NCBI RefSeq assembly: GCF_945859705.1
Contig: NC_079135.1
Span: forward strand, 19,780,501 to 19,844,500
Direction: 5' to 3'
DNA length: 64,000 bases
Source of the DNA: Episyrphus balteatus
Taxonomy: Eukaryota > Arthropoda > Insecta > Diptera > Syrphidae
Part shown: piece after piece, positions 12,010-23,421 of the stretch
Layout: each line of letters opens with the position of its first letter
Position numbering within the stretch: position 1 is the stretch's first letter
Program-made: the position numbers and the translations under genes
The notes under the pieces: generated by a model
Told to the model about the DNA's origin: nothing
Database searches by the model: none
The model's input: the letters and a program-made list of their open reading frames with translations, nothing else

Positions 12010-13540
12010 TTGTATTTTGAGTTTATCTCGACTTTGATACCCAATTAACTACTATAATTTAAGAACTGAGTAATGAGATTAATTAAACTTATTTTTTAAG
12101 GAGACTAACACAATCCCTACATTTAGAATACAGAATACGGAAAACCCAGAATCTCGAAAACCCAAAATCCTGAAATGCAAAATCTCAACACCCAAAATTT
12201 GCGGAAACTATAAATGTTTTGGTTTTTTTTTGTGCTTTTTCTTTCATATTATGGATTTTCGGGATTTCTTGTATTCGGAATTTCAGTTTTCGGGACTCTG
12301 ACTTGGATCCAATTTCGTTTTATTTTTTTTTTATTTGATACCCAGTTCACTAAGAAATTGACTTATGAAATTTGTTTTACTCTCGAAATAGTCGGACACA
12401 ATCAAGAAATTTTGAATCTAGATAACCCATAATTTCGAAAACTCAGAATTCCGAAAATACAGAATGCCAAAAGCCCAGACTTTATTTTTTAATTTTTTCG
12501 GGATTTTGAGTTTTCTGAATTTTTGGTTTTAGGGATTCTATGATTTTGGAGTTTTTTGTTTTTGATATCCTGGATTTTCGAGATCTTGGGTATTTGGTTT
12601 CGGTTTTTGGGATTTTGGATTTTCGGGATTGTGTTTGGAATTTTGGTTTTGGGTACTCTGACTTCAACCCAATCTCGATTATTACCTATTTTATATACCC
12701 ATTTCACAAATAATTGACTAATACAATTTGTTGAACTAACTCCGGAGGGAGACGGACACAATTACTAAAATTTTGAATGAAGACAAAAACCTAAAATACC
12801 GAAAACCGTTAATCTGAAAATCCCAAAATGGGATTTTGATTTTGGAATTACGGGATTTTTTTTTGGGATTCAGAATTTTTGAATTTTTTTTTTTGGGTAT
12901 TCGGGATTTCGGTTTTCGAGATTTCGACTGTGCTCGTTGATTTTAATTAGATATCCAATTAACTAAGAATTGACTTATAAAAATTGCTGGACTAACTCTC
13001 GAGGGAGACGAACATAATCCCGAAATTTTGAATCCAGAAAATCCAAAATCCCAAAAATTCTAAAAATACAATCTCGAAAATCTAAAATCTGTGACAATTT
13101 TACGTTTTATATATTATTTTGGGATTTCGATTTTTGATATTCTGGGTTTTCAGGATTTTTTGCATTCGGAATTTCGTGTTTTTGGAACTCTGACTTCAAC
13201 CCATTCTAGATTATTTAAATTTGATACCGAATTCTTTAAGAACTAACTAATGAGATTTGTTGAACTTACTCTGGAGAGAGACGAACACAATCCAGGAATT
13301 TTGAATGCAGAAAATCCAGAATCCCAAAAATCCTAAATCCTAAAAACCCAACACCTCGAATATGCAAAGTCTCGAAAAACCCATAATCTGTAATAATTTT
13401 TCATTTACCTATTTATAACTTTTCAGGATTTAAAGTTTTCAGGATTTTGAATTTTAGGGATTTAAGTACTTTTTAGATTCTGGATTTTTTGAGCATTCGG
13501 TAATTCGGTATTTTGGTTTATATGATTCTCACCAAGATAC
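12010..13540. repeat. Five diverged tandem copies of a hairpin-forming repeat
   Basis: Units start near 12025, 12300, 12660, 12930 and 13190. Each carries a core with TTTGATACCCA.TT.A..AAG, AATTGACTTAT, GGGAGACGAACACAATCC and AAATTTTGAAT. Around the cores are runs of the ACCCAAAATCC/CCGAAAAT type, followed by their reverse complements (GGGATTTTGGGTTTTCGGG), so each unit can fold back. Spacing varies from about 260 to 360 bp. The array fills most of the gap between cassettes 2 and 3. Small ORFs within it are by-products of the repeat. Confidence 0.75.
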
Positions 13541-14047
13541 CCAAAAATAGATCCGTAAATTTGAATCGAGTTTTCAAAGCAAAAATCGCAAACTGCGCAA
13601 GTTATTTTGCAAAATGAAAAGCTTTTGCGTGGTGCTCGAAAGAGGTCTTAAAGATGTCGCAAATCATTTGGGAGCATCAATCGCTCGTCGCGACGTAAGA
13701 AAAGACTACTTATTATGTATTTGACCGGTTTGTATGAACGTGGGAATGTTTGTTCCCTCATATCTTCTAAACTACTTCAAATCATTAAGCAAATGAAGTA
13801 ACGTTGGAAGCCTCTTGCTTGTCCGCTGGTTACAGGTTCTTTATTTTTTTTTTATTTTTACTATGCATTTATTTGATTAACATATCTATGTTTCTAATGG
13901 CTTAAAATTTTGTTTTATGCCTTTTTTTTTAATTTATTTGGATAAAGCCTTGACCATCTGAATTTTCGAATTTCCTTGCTTGGCTCTCGTTCATAGTCAT
14001 TTAAAAAAAATAAAAAAATTTACGATTTGGATTTTAAAATTTTATAG

Positions 14048-15074
14048 CTACAATCTTTAAGCTCGGACAAGCTTAACAATACAAAAAACTCCCATCCTGG
14101 TATTGTGTTTTTCAATCGTGTTGCTAAAGTTGGCAGTGAAGCAATGATGGAATTGATACAAATTCTCAAAAAATTTAATGATTTTGAATTTCACCCCGCT
14201 TCCGGAACGAGTATGAATTTAAAATTACCTGCAATTCAAGAACATGTTGAAACTATGACACAACTTAACGAAGAATCTATTTATATGAAACATATTGGTT
14301 TTATAAATTTTACACAATTCGATCTTCAACAACCGATTTACATGAATTTGGTGCGAGATCCAGTGGAACGGGTTATAAGTTGGTTTTACTATACCCGAAG
14401 TGCTTATAAAAATGCAATTTATTTTCAAAAAGTAAAAAATGCTGAAGTCCAGAGTCTCGACTGGTGGAAGAAAGATTTTAATCAATGCGTTCGAAGTGGA
14501 GATCATGAATGTAATTACAAGCAATATGCGATAAAGGATGGAGTTGGAGATTATAGACGACAATCGTTGTTTTTTTGTGGACATTCAAGGGATTGTTTGT
14601 AAGGATTTTTTTTTTTTTTTTTTTTTGAATTTATAAAGAATTTCTACTAAAAATAAGATCTATCCCTACAGACCTTTCAACTCACCAACGGCAATACAAA
14701 TTGCTAAGCATAATGTCGAAAAATACTATGCTGTAGTTGGAACCTGGGAAGATACAAATGTCACTTTGACAGTTCTTGAAAAATTCATACCACGCTATTT
14801 CCATGGAGCGAAGCTGTTGTATGCATGTAAATTCAAAATTTAAAAAAAAAAAACTTCTTTTGTTTTAAATTTATTTAATTTTAATTATATTTTAGTGAAT
14901 CAAGACAAAATTAGAAAGCGGAATAAGAATACTCGTAAACCCAAAGTCGATGATGATGTTAGAGAAATGATCAAGAAGAATTTCACACAGGAATATGATT
15001 TTTATCATTTTTGCAAACAGAGACTTTATAAGCAATATATTTCTCTTAAATTAAAAGAACTTGACTCCGTTTAA
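14048..15074 (+). CDS. pip: pipe-like sulfotransferase cassette 3 (exons A-C)
   Basis: Exons are 14048-14598, 14672-14826 and 14896-15074, encoding 294 residues. It is the closest relative of cassette 2: both share DLQQPIY.NLVRDPVERVIS, CVRSGD.EC and the PFNSPTA beginning of exon B. The PAPS-site segment is FNRVAKVGS (alanine replaces the usual proline, lysine kept), followed by KHIGFINFTQFDL with the expected catalytic histidine, YRRQSLFFCGH, YAVVGTWEDTNVTLTVLEKF and KNFTQEYDFYHFCKQRLYKQ. It ends in TAA. Splice phases match the other cassettes. The similarity to cassette 2 suggests a more recent duplication than the others. As with its neighbours it lacks an N-terminus of its own. Confidence 0.88.
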
Positions 15075-15159
15075 TAATATTATGAATTAAATACAAAATT
15101 TACAAAATCAGAGTTTTTTTTATTTTATTTGTATAATTTTTAATTAAAATTATTCAGTT

Positions 15160-16790
15160 TTTTAATCGCGCAGGATTTATAAACCCTTTTGGGACAATTC
15201 ACAAAGTCGCAAAAAGCATGCGAAATATTTGCAGCATCAAAATTTCACATAAACTTGCAATAATTGTATATATCAGCAGTTTGTGTGCATTTGCGATGGT
15301 AGAAAATTATATTGCATAACTTCACATTTGCAAAAATAAATTTTTTTAATGATTTTTAAAAAATTTTCGATATATATTTTGCGAAAAGCCATTGTAATGT
15401 TCGCAAACTTGCAAATGATACAGTAACTGGATTAAGATTGGATTTCGCATCGCCTGAGCAAGCATTTCATTTGCAAACTCATTTGAGCATCTTGGGAAAA
15501 AAATTTATAGATCGGATTCGCAAACTTTTGGTACGTTGCAGCTTAATATTTTCCTCTTAACTATAAACAAAAAGTTTGTAATACTTGGAATTATGTGCTA
15601 GCAATGGTGCCACCATTATGGTGGAATCAATTAACTTGCGAATGAACTGCAATATTTGTGTTGAATATACCTCGCAAATTACAAATACACGCTCCACAAT
15701 TTACTTTTCTAGAACTTAAAAATATTTAAACTATAAAGATACTCGCAAATGATGTCTTCGCAAAGTTTGCAACACTTTAAAATCATTATATGAAATTAAT
15801 TATTGCAAGCTTGCGAATAGTTGAAACTATATTAGAAGCGGAATGGGTATCACACTTAATGGTTTGCATCTTTTGCTCTAACATTTAAAAATATTAAAGC
15901 AATAAATGATACTCGCATATGATATGTTCGCAATATCTGCAACCTATTTTAATCTTTGTAATAAATGTTCGCAAACTTGCAAATGCCTGTAATTTCTATG
16001 AGCAGACCAGACATCAGGCATAAAAGTGTCCCAAGAGAGCATTGATATTCATATAAAATAAATTTGCGAACTTGTTTTTTCTTTCTAAAATTACGCAATT
16101 TTCAAGGAGAATCTCCTTACTGTCTAAAAGGCTATTTTCAAGACCCATTTATTGTCAAATTTGATTTGATCGCATATGCATTCTGTGCTTATAATGTTGC
16201 AAATTTTGCAATCTTCGCAGATATAATTTGCTCAAGAAATTCTTGAACGGAAAATTGTCTTTGCTTAGTAATCAATTAGTGAACATGATCTTATAAAACC
16301 AAGATAGTCGCCTTTTGTAAGTTTTGCAAACATAAACAAATTGTGCGCAATTATTAAGGAAGAATTTCGAAAAGTCCAAAATATGCCAAAAAGTGTTATG
16401 CTTCATATTTCCCTTAATCGCAGTTTTGCAAATTTTGCAAACTTCGCAAATATAATTTGGAACTCTTCGCTTTTTAAACTATCCAAAAGTATGATCAGGA
16501 AATTCTTGAACGAGTTTAAACAGAATTCTTGCAAACATAGCAAATCAATTTGCGAACAGGGTTTTCTTAAATTAACAAATTAATATCAGGAAGTCTCGCA
16601 ATAGTCTCAAATCAAAATGCGAAGTGTGCCCTATAAATTTCACGTAAATAATTTGGGGCCATTTGTAAAAAGTTGCAAAAAAAAAGACATCAGACAGTTT
16701 TCGGAGTAGCAAATTATGACAAATTTACCTATCGCAAGGGTTGTGTTATAGAGATCTCAAAAATGTCGCAGCTCAATTTGCAAAATTTAG
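15160..16790. repeat. Tract dense in GCAAA / GCGAA motifs
   Basis: Over about 1.6 kb, words such as TTCGCAAACTTGCAAATG (15400 and 15970), ACTCGCAAATGAT, TTGCAAACTTCGCAAATATA and their complements recur two dozen or more times with irregular spacing; the shared core is TYGCAAA. A smaller patch with the same words lies at 13570-13690. No ORF with family resemblance is present. It may be a decayed satellite or a cluster of binding-site-like motifs, and the sequence alone does not decide between them. Confidence 0.65.
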
Positions 16791-17110
16791 GCTTTTTATT
16801 TTTTACGGGACTGAAAATGAAATTGGTTTAAGAAATTTATGAGAATATGTTGGGAGAATTAATATTTTGTCGCAATAAATTTTTAAAAATGTTGGTAAAA
16901 TGGTATTATTAGTTTTCAAATAAACACAAAAATTAAGCAAATTTTTTAATAATTAGAATTTATTTTAGAAATATCAATCACAGCGACTTATCTTCGGTTT
17001 TAACTCAGGTAAACCACAAAATGTATTAAAAATTATTTTTTTATATTAAAATTTTCTTAAATTTTTTTGTTTCAAAAATTAATATTTAATTTGTCATTCC
17101 CCCATACCAG

Positions 17111-18507
17111 ATGCAATCTCTTAACGTCAAAGATCTCAACAACACCCGCAAAGCCCAACTCGATCTTGTTTTCTTCAATCGTGTACCCAAAGTTGGTAGT
17201 CAAACTTTCATGGAACTTATGCGTCGTCTATCCGAACGAAATAATTTCCAATTTCATCGAGATGCAGTACAAAAAGTCGAAACAATTCGTTTAGCTGATG
17301 ATCAACAACAAGAATTAGCCGAAGTGATAAGTGATTTGCCAGAACCATCAGTTTTCATTAAACACGTTTGCTATACAAATTTCACCAAATTCAGTTTACC
17401 AACACCGATTTATATAAATGTTGTACGAGATCCGGTGGAAAGAGTTATCAGTTGGTTTTATTATGTTAGAGCACCTTGGTATTTTGTTGAAAGAAAAGCT
17501 GCATTCCCAGATCTACCATTGCCACATCCATCGTGGTTGAAGAAAGATTTTGAAAGTTGTGTTTTGTCGGGTGATCAAGAATGTACTTATACACAAGGAG
17601 TCACTGTGGAAGGTATTGGTGATCATAGAAGACAGAGTTTGTTCTTTTGTGGACATGATTATGAGTGCACGTGAGTTGTAATAAACACTTCAGATAAAAG
17701 AAATATTTTTTTAAAAAATTATTTTTGTTTCACAGACCTTTTAACACAGTTGGAGCACTTGAAAGAGCTAAATATGCAGTTGAAAGCCAATATTCGGTTG
17801 TTGGAGTCTTGGAAGACATGAATACTACTTTGTCAGTGTTTGAAAAATACATTCCACGATTTTTTCAAGGAGTTCGTGATATTTATGAAAGTAAGTCCTA
17901 CAAGTATTTCAATTTACGTACTAAGGTCCTTTTTTAATTTAATATCAATTCAATTTCAATTCAATCTCAATTCAATTTCAATTCAATTTCAATTCAATTT
18001 CAATTCACTTCAATTCAATTTCAATTCAATTTCAATTCAATTTCAATTCAATTTCAATTCAATTTCAATTCAAATTCAATTCAATTTCAATTCAATTTTA
18101 ATTCAATTTCAATTCAATTTCAATTCAATTTCAATTCAATTTCAATTCAATTTCAATTCAATTTCAATTCAATTTATTTAATTGAAATGTTTAAATAAGG
18201 GAAAATTGTAATGTAACAAAAATTTGTTCCAAACACAAAAAATTTTAAAAACTTAAAAAATTATTTTTTTATTAAATTTTTTTAACTTTCTATTTACAAT
18301 TTTTTTATTTTTTAAATTTCAGGTAGTGCAGAATACTTAACAAAAATCAACAAAAACAACTTCAAACCACCAGTTAGCGAGAAGGTCAAGGATATTGTAA
18401 GAAAAAATTTCACAAATGAAATTGAATTCTATCAATTTTGTCGCCAGAGACTTCATAAACAATATTTAGCAGCACACTTGCCACAAAAAATAATAGGGAC
18501 CCCATAA
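17111..18507 (+). CDS. pip: pipe-like sulfotransferase cassette 4 (exons A-C)
   Basis: Exons are 17111-17670, 17736-17890 and 18323-18507, encoding 299 residues. The exon A acceptor (CCCCCATACCAG) is followed directly by ATG, but alignment with the other cassettes (MQSLNVKDLNNTRKAQ against LKTLNPHDLNNTRKAE) shows this is an internal codon. Landmarks are FNRVPKVGS, KHVCYTNFTKFSL with the expected active-site histidine, RDPVERVISWFYYVR, HRRQSLFFCGH, YSVVGVLEDMNTTLSVFEKY and KNFTNEIEFYQFCRQRLHKQ. Exon B is the most divergent of the four (VLEDMN replaces the TWEDTN/SWEDTN form). Its C-terminal block resembles cassette 1 more than 2 or 3. The B-C intron carries an 11-bp minisatellite. It is the last cassette and is followed by the only canonical poly(A) signal seen in the array. 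Confidence 0.88.
17938..18178. repeat. 11-bp minisatellite (CAATTCAATTT)n
   Basis: About 240 bp of nearly uninterrupted CAATTCAATTT units, roughly 21 copies with a few point changes, inside the B-C intron of cassette 4. Because 33 is divisible by both 3 and 11, the array stays open as an artificial F/N/Q/S/I-rich reading frame. It explains most of the length difference of this intron relative to those of cassettes 2 and 3. Confidence 0.95.
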
Positions 18508-19424
18508 TATTGACAACACACACTCAAAAGACTGTATTAAATTTTCTCTTGTTGATCTTGTACATTGTTTTTTTATTTTATTACATTTTAAGTTTTAATT
18601 TAAAAAAAAAATCCCTTCAGATATTGTATTTATTTTCTAAAATCTATATAGATTTTAAGGCATTTATGTAATTTTAATACATAAACATAATAAAACATAA
18701 AAAAAAAAATAATTATTGTAATTGTGTAATTTTATACTTTTTTATTATAATAAGAAATTTAAATTTAATCATTTTTGGTGACTTCATAAAAAATATGCAA
18801 AACTTTTACATAAAGTTTGTAAAGTATTTATATTAATTTCATGAGTATTTTTAAAATAATCACTAATTATATTATTTTATACTATATTCGAGGTACTTAA
18901 CATTAAAAACAACAAAATTGTGATCACTAAATTATTAAATATATTTTTTTTTCTTTTTTCTCAACGTCTAATATTAATTTATATTTCATTTATTTAGATT
19001 TATTTGTTGTTAATGTATTTCACACTCTCACAAAACAATAGAATTTACGTATTATTTTATTATATTTTATTTTGTAGACTTGTTAAAATATCAAACTAAA
19101 ACATTGTTATTAGCTAAATATATAACTTTAGTAATCAATTTAAATAAATCGTTTTATTTTTTTTTTTTAATTTTTGTAAAGATAACAAATAGGGGTGGAG
19201 TCGGCAAAGGTGATAATCGACTGTTGATAGTCAAAAACGACACTCTTGTTTCATGTTAAATGATTATATCATTAAAAAAATTGGGCTAGCCCCCAAACGA
19301 CCAAAAAGTTCGCGGAATGGCAGGGAAAGGGGAGAAAATTTGACATGTTTTTATTTTTCCTTAATAATATTTTTTCTTAAGACTAATGCATTTTTATTAT
19401 TGGTAAAAATGTTTTTTTTTACAC
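18508..19424 (+). other. 3' UTR and downstream flank of pip cassette 4
   Basis: Very AT-rich sequence following the stop of the last cassette. It includes one canonical poly(A) signal at 18689 and a later AATAAATCG near 19143. No coding potential is seen. The transition to the decayed mariner remnant occurs after about 19400. Confidence 0.55.
18689..18694 (+). terminator. AATAAA poly(A) signal after pip cassette 4
   Basis: AATAAA lies 182 bases after the cassette 4 stop codon, within CATAATAAAACATA. It is the first canonical signal downstream of any of the four cassettes; cassettes 1-3 have only weak variants such as ATTAAATA near their stops. It therefore probably ends the longest pip transcripts. 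Confidence 0.5.
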
Positions 19425-19790
19425 AAATTTTGTTTTGTCAAGCTCTTCAAAATGGAGTGGTTATGAAGTTCTTTCTTCAGTTTTGGGAATAAAATATAAT
19501 CAGAAGGGCCAAATCTGTGTTTTAAGGTGGTACATTCAATATACCCACCACATTCCTGTGAGGTAGTATTCGCCAGAGGGCACTTAAGAATTAAAGCCTT
19601 GTCATGCAAAAGCAGAATCCCCTTTGATCCACTTTTCTCTTCTTTTTTCTCTAATGACCGCTTTTCTACTTATGCAGCAATGTTTGTGTAGTATCCACCT
19701 GTTATTTTGAAACCCCATTTTTTATAATCGATTAGCGAAATCTATTCCGTATTCCAAAATTTTGAAGCCATGATTATTCCGCAGAGAATC
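19425..19790 (-). pseudogene. Decayed mariner-family transposase fragment
   Basis: On the minus strand, fragments in shifting frames read MASKFWNTE, then (G)GYYTNIAA, EKRSLEKKEEKWIKG, LLLHDKA, and finally KHRFGPSDYILFPKLKKEL. These correspond in order to the mariner transposase C-terminal half, where family members have VMASVFWD, GEYYANLL, VLFHQDNAPAH and APSDYHLFPKLK. Several stops and frameshifts separate the pieces and the DDD/E catalytic region is broken, so the copy is dead. The surroundings up to about 20600 may contain more of the element, but terminal repeats were not found. Confidence 0.7.
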
Positions 19791-21124
19791 ATCTTCAACT
19801 GGCTTATTTAAACCTACAATTCCACTTATAAATCATTGTTATTCCAAGCCAAGAGTCCTAAGCAATTGACATCCCTTCAAAATAATCTGCGCAATTTTGT
19901 CCGAGTCAAGACCTAAAAAATAAATTTAATCCATAAATTAATTTTGTCTGTCGGACTCACTTGCTAACTCAACTAAAGCTCAATTATTGACCCGTTTTTT
20001 AACAAACTTGTTATAATTTTCCCGAATGAATACCCGAAACAATTTGAGGTAACAAAATTTCCTTCATGGCTTCTATAACACCTACATTTCGCGAACTTTT
20101 TGACCCAAATTTGTATTCTTCTTTTTTTAATAAAAAGTGGTCTTTTTTACTCCACTTGGAGTTTCCTAGTTTTCTGTAGCCTTGGTTCTTTTGAGAAAAT
20201 TTGAGCTCAAACTTAAGTAGCCATTTATAGAATTTCTCGCATAGGAATATTTTGCAGTTTTTCATTGTCCAAAAGCCTCCTTTTGAATTCTGCACTAGAG
20301 TAGTTAAGAGCCAGCTAAAATATTTGTCCAAATAGCTGACCTGTTGGAACGAACAATCAGTATGCTGGATGTGTTTTCATTGAATCAGGAGATAACGAAA
20401 AAGATTTGTGGAAGAGGGGTAAACTATTCTAGTACTAGTACAAATTCAATGAGCCTTTATCCGGTTACTAATTTGGTAGGCTCTGTCAGGTGAAGACGTC
20501 ATCTTTCCAATCCTTAAATCTCCTAGGAGTAACATCATCTTGGAGCATTCGTCATTAGATTTTGGCTACAAGTTCTCAACGAAAATTTTGTAGTTTTCTA
20601 GGAACCTACTCTCTTTGAAACATTTAGAGATGATTTTAGCTAGAAAGTGGGACAAATTATAAGGAAAAAAAAAACAACTTTGCATTTTGAAAATTTTAGT
20701 GACAAATGTGTGTTTTTTTATTTCATTAGCCTCATAATACTTTTGTATTATCTTCAAACAAAAAAAAAAAATAGTAAATTCATTTACTTCTAAATGATAA
20801 AAACAATATAATATGTAAATTATGAATTAAAATAAATAAACTTTAAAAACAACAAAATTTACAAAAAAATAAAACACCAATAAATTATTTTAAGTGAACA
20901 GATTAAATTAAAATATTAATATTATTAAAAATTCATTACATAAAACTACATTAGAAAATTATTAACAACAAAAATTTGAATATTCGAAAGAAAAATATCT
21001 ATATATGACATGGATAAAACTAAATCTTTGTATGTAATTACATAATATCTCTTTTTGAGGCTTCACAGTGATTTTTTTATGAGAATGAAATCATTTTTCT
21101 TAATCATTCAAATATTTATGGAAT
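19791..21124 (-). other. Region between the mariner remnant and the SAMHD1-like stop codon
   Basis: The part near 20700-21124 should contain the 3' UTR of the SAMHD1-like gene. TTTATT at 20717-20722, read as AATAAA on the minus strand, is a plausible poly(A) signal about 400 bases after the stop. The minus-strand ORF at 20011-20331 has no recognised relatives and may be transposon debris. Nothing else is identifiable. Confidence 0.45.
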
Positions 21125-22369
21125 TCATGTTGGGGATGGAGTTACTTGAAAATAAGAAACACTTTGGTAGAATCCTTTCTTTTGTTCGAATGAAGGTTTT
21201 TCTCTAAAAAAAATAAGAGACAAATTTTTTATAAGATTTCTTTGTATAACTTTATATAAACTTACTCTGCATTTCCGTAAAATGGAATATTATCGCTTTG
21301 TAATTTTTCACCAGCATATGCTATTCGAATTTCAGCTCTCATATAATCTGCGATTGAAAGCTGAAAGAATATAAAAATAAAACTTAAAATAAATACGGTC
21401 TTATATGATATTTATTTACCTTCTCATCATCAGATTGAGGATATATTTCAGAGAGACTTGGATTTTCTAAACAATTGTAAAGTTGAAGAATATCTCCTGT
21501 CTTTTTAAGTGCTTGTAGAATTCTCCATACTTCATCGTCATGTAATTTAAGAAAAGCATCAACATGTTGACTTCGAATTTCTTTTAATTTAAATCTAAAA
21601 GAAATAAACAAAAAAAAAAATTTTTTAGTAATAAATACAAAAATTACTATCAACTTTTACCCATTTATTCGTTCCAAATCATTCTCACATTTTGTTATAA
21701 CATATTTTAAAATATTTTCCATGCAGGTATTGATTGGTCTCTGATAGATGTGTATATGAAAGAGAGATCTGGCTTCAAAAATATTATATATTTTACGATA
21801 ATCACAATAACGATATTCAATACGAGCTCTATCGTTACTTGCACGAGCCTCTAAAATATTAAATGGTTAACATCTTTTGATTTTCTTTTAAAAAGAAAAA
21901 AAAATACTTAAAAAAACATCTTCGACATCCAGATTAACTTCAGGTGTTTTTATATCATTTTTTAAAAGATAATCACGTTGCAAATAGTCCCATTTATCCA
22001 CATCTACTTCGCATATTTTGTTATTCACAATCTTAAAAATTAATAATATTTTATTAAAAAAAAAAATAAAAAAAAAATACTCACATCAAATAGAAAAAGA
22101 TAATTTTCATCTCGAAGACAATTGCGATCGCCTACGATAAATGCTTTGATAAGTTCTATGGCATAAGGTCTATCCACGTCCCAATCTAAGAGACAAACTT
22201 TGAAAATTTCATCTATACAGGTACTAGCGTTCACTTCATGCTTGAAATTTTAATATTTAATAGAATTACATAATATTATTTAAATACATACATGATACTG
22301 TCCACAGCAAATGAATTCCCACGTATGAGAAAATGGACCATGGCCTATATCGTGTAATAGAGCAGCTAT
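21125..22369 (-). CDS. SAMHD1-like dNTP triphosphohydrolase, coding exons 3-9
   Basis: Minus-strand exons, in transcript order, are 22369-22292, 22240-22085, 22031-21908, 21850-21661, 21594-21420, 21360-21266 and 21203-21125 (TGA). All junctions have GT/AG and join in frame. With exons 1-2 they encode 383 residues. Exon 3 carries the HD signature LLHDIGHGPFSHTW (His91/Asp92, equivalent to the metal ligands His206/Asp207 of human SAMHD1). Exon 4 starts with HHEVNAS, matching the THEQ histidine. Exon 5 has DVDKWDYLQRD, whose Asp175 matches the metal ligand Asp311. Exon 6 has EARSLFHIHIYQR, corresponding to the TRNSLHRRAYQ segment. The enzyme family cleaves dNTPs to deoxynucleoside and triphosphate. 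At 383 aa it is much shorter than the 626-aa human protein, because there is no SAM domain and the C-terminal lobe is reduced. No frame break was seen. Confidence 0.88.
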
Positions 22370-22405
22370 CTAAAATCGATACAAAGAAAAACATTTTAGT
22401 AGCAG

Positions 22406-23421
22406 CTCGTCACGTGAGTTCTTATTTGTCCTATAAACCAAAAACTTAACTTTTCAGGAGAGCGTTTTTAAACTTTAAAGTGGTGGTTTGCTTATATTTT
22501 TTTTTTAGCCTAATCACAGTGATTTGTATGTTTTTTGAAAGATTAGATATTTTCCCAACCAAACATAAAGCAATCTGCATGTTAGATTTTTTCAATATTG
22601 ATTTAATTGAGTTTTAAAAAAAGTAGTAAAATGGACATAGGACACCTGTTCATACAGTTACAGACACATGAAAAACAAAAGCTAAAAATTTATTCTCCAT
22701 TGGAATTTGTATTGGATATAGGTTACAAAAACAGAAAAAATAGGAACCCAAAAATTTTTATTTAAATCGAAACTCAATACATTCTTTATTTGAGTTTAAA
22801 AAAATAAACGAAAATATTATACAAGGGTTTTAGCTTAGAGACAACTCATTCAATATGTCTTAAACATAACTTGATTTCCTTTTGTTCAATTCATAAGTAC
22901 TTTTAATCAAGAAAAATGTATATTTCTTTTCAAAACTGAACAAATTTTGCTGTGTAGATACGTGGTTCACGCAGAAACGGGACGATATGGATGATGTCCT
23001 TCTTTTTTTCATTAGAGATGGTTACCTTAGCATTAAGCAACGATACTTTTAGCAATGTAATGACTTCAAAATTTCAGTATTTCATCCTTCCTTGGAGGAG
23101 CTATTATGGGGACGTAAGTCATTTTGTGTGAATAATATAACTTCATTGGATATAGGACATTTAAGCCCAAATTTTGCATAATTATAAAGCCAGTATTTGT
23201 CCTACTGCATACAAAAACGTATATAGGACAAATAAGCATAAAATTCATCGAAAAAATTTGGTCTATAGGACAAAATCATTTTTTTTATCTCGAAAACTAA
23301 AAGAGATAGGACGATTCTGATTGCAGCAATCGAAAGAGCGTGGTCGAAAATATAAGATGGCATCTATAACTCATTTTCGTCAAAAATGGTCTATAGGACA
23401 AATAAGAACTCACGTGACGAG
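22406..23421. mobile_element. 1.0-kb element with CTCGTCACGTGAG terminal repeats
   Basis: The left end CTCGTCACGTGAGTTCTTAT continues into TTGTCCTATA. It is repeated almost exactly in reverse complement at the right end (TATAGGACAAATAAGAACTC and then ACGTGACGAG), giving inverted repeats of about 31 bp. TATAGGACAAAT-type words recur internally (around 23260-23280 and 23390). No clear target duplication was found. Its middle (22838-23000) also occurs in reverse complement at 58325-58490, so either the element is composite or that sequence is a second repeat. Confidence 0.75.

Noticed and set aside
12489..12761. Overlapping Lys/Pro/Asn-rich minus-strand ORFs
   Set aside because: They are translations of the CCAAAATCC-type repeat runs in the 12-13.5 kb array.
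17111..17113. ATG at the first base of cassette 4 exon A as a translation start
   Set aside because: The other three cassettes have ATA, CTG or CTA at the aligned position, and the exon begins at a splice acceptor, so it is an internal codon.
17840..18181. 113-residue ORF rich in F, N, S, I and Q
   Set aside because: It reads across cassette 4 exon B in the wrong frame and into the 11-bp minisatellite.
20011..20331. 106-residue minus-strand ORF as a gene
   Set aside because: No recognised domain, it sits next to the mariner remnant, and no splice or start context supports it; treated as probable transposon debris.
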